From positions 124,001-188,000 of the forward strand of contig NZ_JAIUJS010000004.1 in the NCBI RefSeq assembly GCF_020166345.1: a DNA stretch of 64,000 nucleotides, read 5' to 3'. The position numbers and the translations under genes were made by a program. Source of the stretch: Winogradskyella vincentii. Lineage in GTDB: Bacteria > Bacteroidota > Bacteroidia > Flavobacteriales > Flavobacteriaceae. The notes beneath the pieces are model-generated. The model worked only from the letters and a program-made list of their open reading frames with translations, was not told where the DNA came from and ran no database searches. Shown piece after piece: positions 50,301 through 60,055 of this stretch (positions are counted from its first letter, which is position 1; every line of letters begins with the position of its first letter).

Positions 50301-52163
50301 ATGAAACACTTTTACATTTTATTTTTATTTATATCTAGCTTAGCATACAGTCAAATACCTTCAAATTACTACGATAGTGCAAATGGTTTAAGCGGTTACA
50401 CACTTAAAACTGAGCTTAAAAATATCGTATCAAATGGACACATAGCTCGTACCTATGACCAATTATATGACGGTAACGGTATTTCGGGTTCTAATGGCTA
50501 TGTAGATACACATTCAGATATAAATGTGTCTTCAGGTAATAATTATGAAAATGATGGGACCATCCTAGATTTCTATTCAGAAAATCCGATTGGTGCAGAC
50601 CCATACAATTATACACATGGTAACGATCAATGTGGCAATCAAATGGCAGAAGGCGATTGTTATAACAGAGAGCATTTAGTACCACAATCATCTTTTAGCA
50701 GTGCATTTCCTATGCAAAGTGATATTCACCATGTTATACCAACAGACGGTAGAGTAAATAACTTTAGAGGATCTTTACCATTTGGTATCGTTGATAATAG
50801 CGATCCTGATTTATGGGTTTCAATGAATGGTTCAAAGCGAGGTGATAGTGATGTTAGTGGTTACTCAGGTGATATGTTTGAACCAATTGATGAGTTTAAA
50901 GGTGATATCGCAAGAGCACTACTTTACTTTGCAGTACGTTATGAAGATACTGTAGACGACTATACAAGTTTTGTAATGTTTAATGGCACTAATGATGAAG
51001 TCTTCCAGACTTGGGCTATCGATTTACTTTTAGACTGGCATAATAATATAGATCCTGTAGACCAACGTGAAATTGATAGAAATAATGAAGCATACAATTT
51101 TCAAGGAAATGCAAATCCTTTTGTAGATCACCCTGAATATGCTTCAATGATATGGAATCCAACAGCAGACACAGAAGCCCCTACAGCACCAACTAATTTA
51201 GTGGCATCCAACCCAACCTTAAGTACCATTGATTTAACTTGGACAGCATCAACCGATAATGTTGGAGTAACTCAATATGATATATACATTGGTGGTTCTT
51301 ATTCAGAAAGTGTTGTTGGCACAAGTACAACTATTACTGGTCTAGTTTCGAATACCCCATATTGTTTCACTGTTTTTGCAAGAGATGCTGCAATGAATAC
51401 TTCCGCGTCAAGTAACCAATCATGTGAAACCACCTTAGATACTTCTGGTGGTACAAATGATCTTTTTTTCTCTGAATATGTAGAAGGGTCAGGTACAAAC
51501 AAAGCCCTTGAAATTGCAAATTTTACTGGTGGATCAGTTAATTTGTCTAATTACACCTTAAAACTAGCATTTAATAGCAATTCATTTAGTACTGTGTATA
51601 ATTTCCCAAATATATCGATTGCAAATGGTGATGTATTTGTTGTTGCGAATAGCGGTTTAGATAGCGCTTGCCAACCTCAACAAGATGATGTTAATAATGG
51701 TATAACTTCATTTAATGGTAATGATGCAATAGGATTGTTTAAAAATAATGTATTAATAGATATCATAGGTATTGAAGGTGATGGCAATGATTTTGCTGAG
51801 AATGTAACTTTACAACGACAAGAGTCAATAGAATTTCCCACTACAACCTATAACAGTGCAGAATGGAATATTCTTCCAAATAATGATTGCTCGGGTTTAG
51901 GTAGCCACTCTCAGGTTTTAAATATTGAAAGTTTTGAAGTTTTAAATTTCAGTATTTATCCAAATCCTACAAGAGGAAACACGTTATATCTTAGCACCAA
52001 TACAAATCTTCAATTTGAGGTTTTTTCAATTTTGGGCAAGAAGGTTTCTGAAGGGAATCTCATTAGAAATCAAATAGATATTAGCGATTTGAAAAAAGGG
52101 ATATACCTAATAAAATTTACGGTAGGTGAAAATAGTAAAACCTATAAATTAGTTCGTCTATAA
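50301..52163 (+). CDS. Secreted endonuclease I with fibronectin, lamin-tail and T9SS sorting domains
   Basis: 620 aa. Signal peptide ending in SLAYSQ. Domains in order: endonuclease I (about 20-280) with CYNREHLVPQSSF, DIHHVIPTDGRVNNFRGSLPFG and a late NGNANPFVDHPEYASMIW; a fibronectin type III domain (TEAPTAPTNLVASNPTL..., about 290-385); a lamin-tail domain (DLFFSEYVEGSGTNKALEI, about 390-530); and a type IX sorting domain (FSIYPNPTRGNTLYL to the end). It would be a surface or extracellular DNase, perhaps for phosphate scavenging or DNA feeding. Each domain is clear; the biological use is inferred. Confidence 0.92.
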   Translation: MKHFYILFLFISSLAYSQIPSNYYDSANGLSGYTLKTELKNIVSNGHIARTYDQLYDGNGISGSNGYVDTHSDINVSSGNNYENDGTILDFYSENPIGADPYNYTHGNDQCGNQMAEGDCYNREHLVPQSSFSSAFPMQSDIHHVIPTDGRVNNFRGSLPFGIVDNSDPDLWVSMNGSKRGDSDVSGYSGDMFEPIDEFKGDIARALLYFAVRYEDTVDDYTSFVMFNGTNDEVFQTWAIDLLLDWHNNIDPVDQREIDRNNEAYNFQGNANPFVDHPEYASMIWNPTADTEAPTAPTNLVASNPTLSTIDLTWTASTDNVGVTQYDIYIGGSYSESVVGTSTTITGLVSNTPYCFTVFARDAAMNTSASSNQSCETTLDTSGGTNDLFFSEYVEGSGTNKALEIANFTGGSVNLSNYTLKLAFNSNSFSTVYNFPNISIANGDVFVVANSGLDSACQPQQDDVNNGITSFNGNDAIGLFKNNVLIDIIGIEGDGNDFAENVTLQRQESIEFPTTTYNSAEWNILPNNDCSGLGSHSQVLNIESFEVLNFSIYPNPTRGNTLYLSTNTNLQFEVFSILGKKVSEGNLIRNQIDISDLKKGIYLIKFTVGENSKTYKLVRL

Positions 52164-52165
52164 AA

Positions 52166-53035
52166 ATGCATTTAATTGAAGGCTTACAGAGACATATTGA
52201 GGATTTACTTGATACGTCAATAGTAGGCTCTAGATCACTTTCAGGTGGTGATACAGCTTCTGTTTACAAATTAGACTTTGCTGATAAGACGTCTTCTATA
52301 CTTAAATATAGTCGGAATATTGGTTCTGTGAATATGTTTGAAGCAGAGGTCTCTGGACTTCAACATATTGCGAGTACAAACACCATCGCAACACCAAGTA
52401 TTTTGAATTACGGAACTCATAGTGACATCTCCTTCATCCTTATGGAGTATGTCAAAGGAAAATCTCCATCTAAAGAAGACTACGAAAAACTCGGATATCA
52501 ACTCGCACAACTCCATTTCCACACATCTGATAATTTTGGCTTAGACGATGATAATTTTATTGGAAGTCTTGAACAAAAAAACAATCTCATTGATAATTGG
52601 GTTGACTTTTATAGTGAACAACGTTTAGGATTTCAAATAAAAATGGCCATTATAAAAGGGCTTTTAATAAACTCAGAGATTCCATCAATTGATGATATCA
52701 AAACTTGTTTACAATCTTATTGCAAGAAGGTAAAACCATCCTTAATACATGGCGATTTATGGAACGGTAATTTTATAGTTTCAGAAGACGGAAGACCATA
52801 TTTAATTGACCCTTCGGTATCATACAGTCATTCTGAAATGGATATCGCAATGAGTAGACTTTTTGGAGGGTTTGATTCAAGTTTTTACCAAGCCTATCAT
52901 AATGAAAAACCAATTACTGAATATTATGAAGAACGTATTGAGATTTATCAATTATATTATTTACTCGTTCATTTAAATATTTTTGGCACCTCTTATTATG
53001 GCTCAGTAAAACGTATCTTAAACAATCATTTTTGA
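52166..53035 (+). CDS. Fructosamine kinase family protein
   Basis: 289 aa. Aminoglycoside phosphotransferase-like kinase fold: GGDTASVYKLDF, the lysine strand, LMEYVKGKSPS (hinge), the catalytic HGDLWNGNFIV and LIDPSVSYSHSEMDIAMSRLFGGF (metal-binding Asp). This is the fructosamine/ketosamine-3-kinase group, which phosphorylate glycated amines so that they decompose and proteins are repaired. Starts two bases after the endonuclease I stop. Confidence 0.9.
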   Translation: MHLIEGLQRHIEDLLDTSIVGSRSLSGGDTASVYKLDFADKTSSILKYSRNIGSVNMFEAEVSGLQHIASTNTIATPSILNYGTHSDISFILMEYVKGKSPSKEDYEKLGYQLAQLHFHTSDNFGLDDDNFIGSLEQKNNLIDNWVDFYSEQRLGFQIKMAIIKGLLINSEIPSIDDIKTCLQSYCKKVKPSLIHGDLWNGNFIVSEDGRPYLIDPSVSYSHSEMDIAMSRLFGGFDSSFYQAYHNEKPITEYYEERIEIYQLYYLLVHLNIFGTSYYGSVKRILNNHF

Positions 53036-53125
53036 TTTTATTTTCGTGTAGGTTTTTTGTTCAAAACATGTTGAATACTTAAACATTTGAAATTGATTTT
53101 TAAGTCAGTTTATCACAATTTCGAT

Positions 53126-53133
53126 TAACTTTG
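53126..53133 (+). promoter_or_regulatory. Candidate -7 box for purL
   Basis: TAACTTTG matches TAnnTTTG, 36 bases before the purL ATG. No -33 TTG at the normal spacing. Confidence 0.4.
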
Positions 53134-53168
53134 TGTTTTTATTTTTCACACCAAATACTAAGACATAA

Positions 53169-56100
53169 ATGATTCATTTCTTTGGAAACCAAAACAGCAA
53201 AGTTTTTGCTGTTCAAGCAACAAAAGAATTATCAACTGAAACAACATCTAAATTGGTATGGCTATTTGGCAACCAATCTAAAATAGAACAAGCATCAATT
53301 GATGCTTTTTTTGTTGGTCCGAGAGCAGCAATGATAACACCATGGAGTACAAATGCTGTTGAGATTACCCAAAACATGGGAATAGATGGAATTGTTCGTA
53401 TTGAAGAATTCATGTCAGTGACAAAGGATTTTAAGGACTATGATCCTATGATTTCCGAAAAATTCAACCAATTACATCAAGATATTTTCACAATTGATAT
53501 TCTGCCTGAAGCTATTAAAGATATTAATAATATTGAGGCTTATAATCAACAGGAAGGTTTAGCCCTGAGTAAAGAAGAAGTTGAGTATTTAGAAGGTGTA
53601 TCTAAGAAAATTGGTCGTCCACTAACAGACTCTGAAGTTTTTGGTTTTTCTCAGGTAAATTCAGAACACTGTAGACACAAAATTTTTAATGGTACGTTTG
53701 TCATAGATGGTGAGGAAATGCCAACTTCATTGTTTAAGCTTATCAAAAAAACTTCAGAAAAACATCCAAATGATATTGTATCTGCCTACAAAGACAATGT
53801 CGCCTTTATCAAGGGACCTGTTGTTGAACAGTTCGCACCAAAAAGAGCAGATATCCCAGATTATTATACAACAGAAGATTTTGAATCTGTAATTTCTTTA
53901 AAAGCAGAAACGCACAATTTCCCAACTACTGTAGAGCCATTTAATGGTGCGGCAACTGGTTCGGGAGGTGAGATTAGAGACAGACTAGCCGGTGGAAAAG
54001 GATCTATCCCACTTGCCGGAACAGCAGTATATATGACATCATATTCTAGACTAGAAGAAGAACGTCCTTGGGAAAAAGCCTTTCCTGAACGCAAATGGTT
54101 GTATCAAACTCCAATGGACATTCTAATTAAAGCAAGTAATGGTGCATCAGATTTTGGAAATAAATTTGGCCAGCCTTTAATCTGTGGTTCCGTATTAACG
54201 TTTGAGCATCAGGAACAAAAGGATAGACTCGGTTTTGACAAAGTAATAATGCTAGCCGGTGGTATCGGTTATGGCAAAAACGATCAAGCCCTTAAAGACA
54301 CTCCGAAAACCGGAGATAAAATTGTAATTCTTGGTGGTGATAATTATCGTATTGGTATGGGAGGTGCGGCAGTGTCCTCTGCTGATACGGGAGAATTTGA
54401 ATCGGGAATTGAGCTTAATGCCGTACAGCGTTCAAATCCAGAAATGCAAAAGCGTGCTGCTAATGCTGTTAGAGGAATGGTTGAAAGTGAAGAGAATTAT
54501 ATTGTATCAATACACGATCATGGTGCAGGCGGTCATCTAAATTGTCTATCGGAATTAGTAGAAGATACAGGAGGTAAGATTAATCTTGATAATTTACCAA
54601 TTGGTGACCCAACACTTTCAGCTAAGGAGATTATTGGAAACGAGTCTCAAGAGCGTATGGGCTTAGTTATTTCAGAAGAACACCTCAATATATTACACAA
54701 CATAGCCGATAGAGAGCGCTCTCCAATTTATGACGTTGGTGACGTTACAGGGAATGATCGTTTCACTTTTGAGTCTGAAAAGTCTGGTGCTAAGCCTATG
54801 GATTTGGCATTAGAAGATATGTTTGGCAGTTCACCAAAAACAATAATGTCAGATTCAAAAATTGAAAAACAGTACACTGGTATATCATACGATATTGACA
54901 GGTTATATGATTATTTAGATCAAGTGCTTCAATTAGAAGCGGTTGCTTGTAAAGATTGGCTAACAAATAAAGTAGACCGTTGTGTTGGTGGTAAAGTTGC
55001 GAAACAACAATGTGCCGGACCATTGCAATTACCCTTAAATAATGTTGGAGTTATGGCTCTAGATTATAAAGGAAAAGAAGGTATTGCAACTTCAATTGGT
55101 CATTCACCTATTTCAGGGCTAATAAATCCTGAAGCAGGTAGTCGAAATTCGATAACGGAAGCACTAACCAATATTATTTGGGCACCACTTAAAGATGGCT
55201 TAAAAAGTGTATCATTATCTGCAAATTGGATGTGGCCTTGTAAGAACGAAGGTGAGGATGCTAGATTATATGAAGCGGTTAAAGCAGTTTCTGATTTTGC
55301 CATTGACTTGGGTATAAATGTCCCAACAGGGAAAGATTCGCTTTCAATGAAGCAAAAGTATCCTGATGGTGATGTTATAGCTCCTGGTACAGTAATAATC
55401 TCTGCAGCTGCAAATTGTAATGATATTTCAAAAGTAGTTGAACCCGTTTTTCAAAAGAATAAAGGTTCCATTTATTACATCAATTTATCGCAAGACACCT
55501 ATAAATTAGGTGGAAGCTCTTTTGCGCAGATTAATAATAAAATTGGAAGCAATACTCCAAATGTAAGAGATGCCAATTATGTAAAAACTGTTTTCAATAC
55601 TATACAAAACCTGATTAAAAATGATAAAATAGTTGCAGGGCATGATGTTGCTTCAGGTGGTTTAATAACTACCCTTTTGGAAATGTGTTTTGCTACTAAT
55701 AATTTGGGCGCAGAGATAGATCTTACAAATCTTGGTGAGAAAGATTCATTTAAGGTCCTCTTTGCAGAGAATGCGAGTATTGTTATTCAATCTAAAGATG
55801 ACTCTATTGAGGCAGAGTTATCAGATGCAAATATTGAATTCCATAATATAGGAGAAGTTACTGAAAGTGATGTATTAGGTGTTATCAATAGCAACCAAGT
55901 ATACACCATGACAATATCTCGTTTAAGAGATGTTTGGTATAAAACCTCGTATTTATTAGACCAGAAACAAACCGCTAATAACTTGGCGACCGATCGTTAT
56001 AACAATTTCAAGCATCAACCTTTAGAGTATAATTTCCCAGAACATTTTACTGGCAAGCTACCGAAGATAAATTCAGGCCAACCAAAGCCAAAGGCTGCCA

Positions 56101-56831
56101 TATTAAGAGAGAAAGGAAGTAATTCTGAACGGGAAATGGCTAATGCCATGTTCTTAGCTGGATTTGATGTCAAGGATGTCCATATGACTGATTTAATCTC
56201 AGGTAGAGAAAATCTTGAAGATATCCAGTTTTTAGGAGCGGTTGGCGGTTTTAGTAATAGTGATGTTTTAGGCTCAGCAAAAGGTTGGGCTGGAGCTATA
56301 AAGTATAACGAAAGGGCCAATAGAGTTATCCAAAATTTCTTTGACAGAAAAGACACATTATCTGTAGGTATCTGTAATGGTTGTCAATTATTTATGGAAC
56401 TCGAAGAGATTTACCCAGAACATGAAGTTCATGGTAAAATGGTTCATAACGATTCACACAAACACGAAAGTAGTTTTACCTCAGTAAAAATTCAAAAGAA
56501 TAATTCGGTGATGCTTTCAACTTTAAGTGGTTCTAAATTAGGAGTTTGGATATCTCATGGTGAAGGTAAATTTGATTTACCATATTCAGAAGACAAATAC
56601 AATATTGTTGCCAAATATGGTTACGAAGGATATCCTGCTAACCCAAATGGATCAGATTTTAATACCGCTATGATGTGCGATAAAACAGGTAGGCATTTGA
56701 TAACTATGCCACATATTGAACGTTCTACTTTCCAATGGAATTGGGCGCATTATCCGAGTGATAGAAAAGATGAAGTTTCTCCATGGCTCGAAGCGTTTGT
56801 AAATGCCAGAAAATGGATTGAAAGCAGATAA
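53169..56831 (+). CDS. purL: Phosphoribosylformylglycinamidine synthase, single-chain
   Basis: 1220 aa; converts FGAR to FGAM with glutamine as nitrogen donor in purine synthesis. The N-terminal PurS-like and linker regions precede the AIRS-type ATP domains (SQVNSEHCRHKIFNGTF, DHGAGGHLNCLSELVEDTGGKI, VPTGKDSLSMK, HDVASGGLITTLLEMCF), and the C-terminal glutaminase has the nucleophile in GICNGCQLF, with the catalytic His and Glu later (MPHIERSTFQWNW). This is the large single-chain form of Proteobacteria and Bacteroidota rather than PurQ/PurL/PurS. Length normal. No riboswitch is visible. Confidence 0.96.
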   Translation: MIHFFGNQNSKVFAVQATKELSTETTSKLVWLFGNQSKIEQASIDAFFVGPRAAMITPWSTNAVEITQNMGIDGIVRIEEFMSVTKDFKDYDPMISEKFNQLHQDIFTIDILPEAIKDINNIEAYNQQEGLALSKEEVEYLEGVSKKIGRPLTDSEVFGFSQVNSEHCRHKIFNGTFVIDGEEMPTSLFKLIKKTSEKHPNDIVSAYKDNVAFIKGPVVEQFAPKRADIPDYYTTEDFESVISLKAETHNFPTTVEPFNGAATGSGGEIRDRLAGGKGSIPLAGTAVYMTSYSRLEEERPWEKAFPERKWLYQTPMDILIKASNGASDFGNKFGQPLICGSVLTFEHQEQKDRLGFDKVIMLAGGIGYGKNDQALKDTPKTGDKIVILGGDNYRIGMGGAAVSSADTGEFESGIELNAVQRSNPEMQKRAANAVRGMVESEENYIVSIHDHGAGGHLNCLSELVEDTGGKINLDNLPIGDPTLSAKEIIGNESQERMGLVISEEHLNILHNIADRERSPIYDVGDVTGNDRFTFESEKSGAKPMDLALEDMFGSSPKTIMSDSKIEKQYTGISYDIDRLYDYLDQVLQLEAVACKDWLTNKVDRCVGGKVAKQQCAGPLQLPLNNVGVMALDYKGKEGIATSIGHSPISGLINPEAGSRNSITEALTNIIWAPLKDGLKSVSLSANWMWPCKNEGEDARLYEAVKAVSDFAIDLGINVPTGKDSLSMKQKYPDGDVIAPGTVIISAAANCNDISKVVEPVFQKNKGSIYYINLSQDTYKLGGSSFAQINNKIGSNTPNVRDANYVKTVFNTIQNLIKNDKIVAGHDVASGGLITTLLEMCFATNNLGAEIDLTNLGEKDSFKVLFAENASIVIQSKDDSIEAELSDANIEFHNIGEVTESDVLGVINSNQVYTMTISRLRDVWYKTSYLLDQKQTANNLATDRYNNFKHQPLEYNFPEHFTGKLPKINSGQPKPKAAILREKGSNSEREMANAMFLAGFDVKDVHMTDLISGRENLEDIQFLGAVGGFSNSDVLGSAKGWAGAIKYNERANRVIQNFFDRKDTLSVGICNGCQLFMELEEIYPEHEVHGKMVHNDSHKHESSFTSVKIQKNNSVMLSTLSGSKLGVWISHGEGKFDLPYSEDKYNIVAKYGYEGYPANPNGSDFNTAMMCDKTGRHLITMPHIERSTFQWNWAHYPSDRKDEVSPWLEAFVNARKWIESR

Positions 56832-56843
56832 TCAAATTAATAA

Positions 56844-56873
56844 AAAAAGCCTGAAGAAATCTTCAGGCTTTTT
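56844..56873. terminator. Bidirectional intrinsic terminator
   Basis: GCCTGAAG, loop AAAT, CTTCAGGC with A- and T-runs on both sides, between convergent purL and ppdK. Confidence 0.93.
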
Positions 56874-56888
56874 GGAACCAAAAAATAT

Positions 56889-59618
56889 TTACATAGTTGT
56901 CTTGATAGCCGCTTGCGCAGATACCAACCTTGCAATTGGAACTCTAAAAGGGGAACAACTAACGTAATCCATTCCTGTGTTATAGCAGAACTCTACTGAA
57001 CTTGGCTCTCCACCATGTTCTCCACAAATACCAACTTTTAAGTTTGGTTTTGTAGCTCTACCTCTTTGTGTACCCAATTTAATTAATTGACCAACGCCTT
57101 CTTGATCAATTACCTCAAAAGGATCTACTTTTAATATGCCTTTTTCAATATAAATAGGCAAGAACTTACCAGCATCATCACGAGAATAACCAAATGTCAT
57201 CTGGGTTAAATCGTTAGTACCAAATGAGAAGAAGTCTGCTTTTTCAGCAATAAGATCTGCAATTAAAGCAGCTCTTGGTACTTCAATCATTGTACCGACC
57301 AAATATTCAATTTTATCATTGCGTTCTTCAAAAATTGCATTAGCAGTACGTCTAACGATCTCTTCTTGTGCTTCAAATTCTTTTACTGTACCTACTAAAG
57401 GAATCATTATTTCTGGTTTACAAATAATACCTCTTTCCTTCAAATTTAATGCTGCTTCAATAATGGCTCTTGTTTGCATTTCAGTAATTTCTGGATAGGT
57501 ATTACCTAATCTACAGCCTCTATGCCCAAGCATTGGGTTAAACTCTTCTAATTCTGCTACCTTATTCTTAACCGCTTGCAATGAAATATGCATATCCTCG
57601 GCCAACTCCTTTTGTGTAGCCAATTGGTGAGGTACAAACTCATGTAATGGTGGATCTAATAATCTGATAGTAACGGAATGTCCTTGCATAGCTTCAAAGA
57701 TTCCTTCAAAATCCTCTCGTTGCATTGGTAATAACTCCTCTAAGGCATGCTTACGTCCTTTAACAGTATTGGCTAAAATCATTTCGCGCATGGCCTTTAT
57801 TCTATCCATTTCAAAGAACATATGCTCGGTTCTTGTTAAGCCTATACCTTGTGCACCAAAATTACGTGCCACTTTAGCATCCTTTGGAGTATCTGCATTA
57901 GTACGTACTTTGATTTCACCATACTTATCAGCCAATTTCATTAATTCTGCAAACTCTCCACTGAGTTCTGGTTCCATCGTAGCCACTTTACCTTCTATAA
58001 TATTTCCGGTCGTTCCGTTCAATGAAATCCAGTCACCATCATGAAACTCTTGGTCTCCAACTTTTAAAGTACGAGTCTTATAATTTATATTTAAGGCTCC
58101 TGCTCCAGATATACAGCACTTACCTATACCTCGAGCAACAACTGCAGCATGTGATGTCATACCTCCCCGTGCAGTTAGGATACCTTTGGCAATATTCATA
58201 CCTTCTAAATCTTCTGGAGAAGTTTCTATTCGTACCAGGATACTATGTTTATACTTTTTCGCTTCATCTGCAAAGAATACAATTTTACCAGTGGCTGCAC
58301 CAGGTGAAGCTGGTAATCCTTGAGCTATAATATTTGAACGTTTTAATGCATTAGGATCAAATATTGGATGTAAGAGTTCATCAAGTTTATTCGGCTCAAC
58401 CAACAGTAAAGCCTCTTTTTCATTAATCATTCCTTCCTTAAGTAAATCCATGGCAATTTTGACCATTGCAGCACCTGTACGTTTACCATTTCTAGTTTGA
58501 AGAATCCAAAGTTTACCATCTTGAATAGTGAACTCCATATCTTGCATATCGCGATAATGTTTTTCTAAAATATCTTGATACTCATTTAATTCTTTAAAAA
58601 TGGGTGGCTTAAGTTCTTCAAGAGAAGGATAATTTTCTCTTCGGTCTTCTTCTTCAATTTTGGCTAATTCTGCCCAACGTTTTGATCCTAGTTTTGTGAT
58701 TTGTTGTGGTGTACGTACACCTGCAACTACATCTTCACCTTGAGCATTTATTAGATATTCGCCATTGAAAACATTTTCACCGGTACCAGCGTCACGTGTA
58801 AAACATACACCAGTACCAGAATTGTCACCCATATTACCATAAACCATGGCTTGTACATTTACCGCTGTTCCCCAATCTGCAGGGTAACCATTCATATTAC
58901 GGTAATACACAGCTCTATCACCATTCCAACTATTGAAAACTGCCATAATCGCACCCCAAAGTTGGTCCCAAGGATCCGTTGGAAAGTCATGCCCTGTTCT
59001 TTTCTTTACTGCATCTTTAAAATCATAAACCAAATCTTGTAAATCTTGAATTGTAAATTCGGTATCCAATTGAATATCTCGTTTATGTTTAAGATGTTCC
59101 ATGATTTCCTCAAAAGGATCTATATCATCCTTTGATTCAGGTTTCATACCTAAAACTACACCTCCATACATTTGGATAAATCTTCGGTAAGAATCCCACG
59201 CAAATTGTTCATTATTAGTTCGTTTTGCTAAACCAAGAACAACCTCATCATTCATACCTAAATTTAATACGGTATCCATCATTCCTGGCATAGATACTCT
59301 TGCACCAGATCTAACAGATATTAATAATGGATTTTCTTTATCACCAAAGGCGGTTCCCATTTGAGATTCAATATTCGCAACAGATTGCTCTACTTCTTCT
59401 CTAATCAGTTCAATCACAGACTCTTTACCTAATTCATTGTATTCGGTACATACTTCTGTTGTAATTGTAAACCCAGGTGGTACAGGGATTCCTATGGCAC
59501 TCATTTCTGCTAAATTTGCACCTTTACCACCCAACAAATTTTTCATTTTACTGTTTCCATCTGCAGTTTTGTTTCCAAATCTGTAGACTCGAGTTTTTAA
59601 CTCTTTTAGTAGTTCCAT
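56889..59618 (-). CDS. ppdK: Pyruvate, phosphate dikinase
   Basis: 909 aa; interconverts pyruvate, ATP and phosphate with PEP, AMP and pyrophosphate. N-terminal ATP-grasp: GNSKMKNLLGGKGANLAEMSAIGIPVPPGFTI and later VSMPGMMDTVLNLGMN; phosphohistidine domain with the catalytic His in GGMTSHAAVVARGIGKCC; C-terminal PEP/pyruvate barrel with GTMIEVPRAAL, FFSFGTNDLTQMTFG and the cysteine in MDYVSCSPFRVPIARL. Length and all active-site residues are normal. It can supply PEP for gluconeogenesis or pyruvate in glycolysis. Confidence 0.97.
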   Translation of the reverse strand: MELLKELKTRVYRFGNKTADGNSKMKNLLGGKGANLAEMSAIGIPVPPGFTITTEVCTEYNELGKESVIELIREEVEQSVANIESQMGTAFGDKENPLLISVRSGARVSMPGMMDTVLNLGMNDEVVLGLAKRTNNEQFAWDSYRRFIQMYGGVVLGMKPESKDDIDPFEEIMEHLKHKRDIQLDTEFTIQDLQDLVYDFKDAVKKRTGHDFPTDPWDQLWGAIMAVFNSWNGDRAVYYRNMNGYPADWGTAVNVQAMVYGNMGDNSGTGVCFTRDAGTGENVFNGEYLINAQGEDVVAGVRTPQQITKLGSKRWAELAKIEEEDRRENYPSLEELKPPIFKELNEYQDILEKHYRDMQDMEFTIQDGKLWILQTRNGKRTGAAMVKIAMDLLKEGMINEKEALLLVEPNKLDELLHPIFDPNALKRSNIIAQGLPASPGAATGKIVFFADEAKKYKHSILVRIETSPEDLEGMNIAKGILTARGGMTSHAAVVARGIGKCCISGAGALNINYKTRTLKVGDQEFHDGDWISLNGTTGNIIEGKVATMEPELSGEFAELMKLADKYGEIKVRTNADTPKDAKVARNFGAQGIGLTRTEHMFFEMDRIKAMREMILANTVKGRKHALEELLPMQREDFEGIFEAMQGHSVTIRLLDPPLHEFVPHQLATQKELAEDMHISLQAVKNKVAELEEFNPMLGHRGCRLGNTYPEITEMQTRAIIEAALNLKERGIICKPEIMIPLVGTVKEFEAQEEIVRRTANAIFEERNDKIEYLVGTMIEVPRAALIADLIAEKADFFSFGTNDLTQMTFGYSRDDAGKFLPIYIEKGILKVDPFEVIDQEGVGQLIKLGTQRGRATKPNLKVGICGEHGGEPSSVEFCYNTGMDYVSCSPFRVPIARLVSAQAAIKTTM

Positions 59619-59704
59619 TTATATATATTTTTTGATTCTTATTAATTATTTGAAAATTGTTCCAAAAGATGATGTAAAAGTAGTCTGAATACCTTAAAAT
59701 TAAC

Positions 59705-59718
59705 ATGATAATTATCAT
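59705..59718. promoter_or_regulatory. Candidate operator, 14-bp palindrome
   Basis: ATGATAATTATCAT is perfectly self-complementary and lies 87 bases upstream of ppdK. It resembles Fur-type or other dimer binding sites by shape, but AT-rich palindromes arise easily by chance in this genome. Confidence 0.35.
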
Positions 59719-59844
59719 CTAATAAGAAAAGGCTCGCCCTGATTTTGAGATATTAAATTGAAATTAATTTAGCATAGTACAATATGAAGAATTATGCTTC
59801 TACATAAGATTTGTTCAATTTAAAACAGGATTAAATATCTGATT

Positions 59845-59872
59845 AAGCCAACTTCAGTTTTTAGTTGGTTTT
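59845..59872 (+). terminator. Terminator-like hairpin with no gene upstream
   Basis: AAGCCAACT, nine-base loop, AGTTGGTTTT: stem with one G-U pair and T-run on the plus strand. The nearest upstream gene on this strand is more than 3 kb away (purL, with its own terminator), so it may be a leader attenuator of the acyl-CoA ligase or the end of an unseen small RNA. Confidence 0.45.
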
Positions 59873-60055
59873 ACTTTATCGGATTTTATATAAAATGATA
59901 ATACTTTAGATATTCAATTGGAGAAAACATTAATAAAAATGTTCAATTGTTGCTAATTTGTAAAAAAAACCGACTACAAAAGTCATATTATAATATTTAT
60001 AACCTAGATTTTTATATTTTCGTAATATTCCGACTAATTATTTGCATAAACGATT

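Larger units (their letters stand above)
59619..60055. other. 437-base intergenic region between ppdK and the acyl-CoA ligase
   Basis: AT-rich, divergent promoters expected for both flanking genes. It holds a 14-bp palindrome and a plus-strand terminator-like hairpin (both listed). A short GCATA/TATGC inverted repeat lies near 59770-59800. No tRNA, small ORF with good coding features, or clear known RNA family was recognised. Confidence 0.6.

Noticed and set aside
59770-59800. GCATA/TATGC inverted repeat
   Set aside because: Only five base pairs with a long loop; expected by chance in AT-rich DNA.
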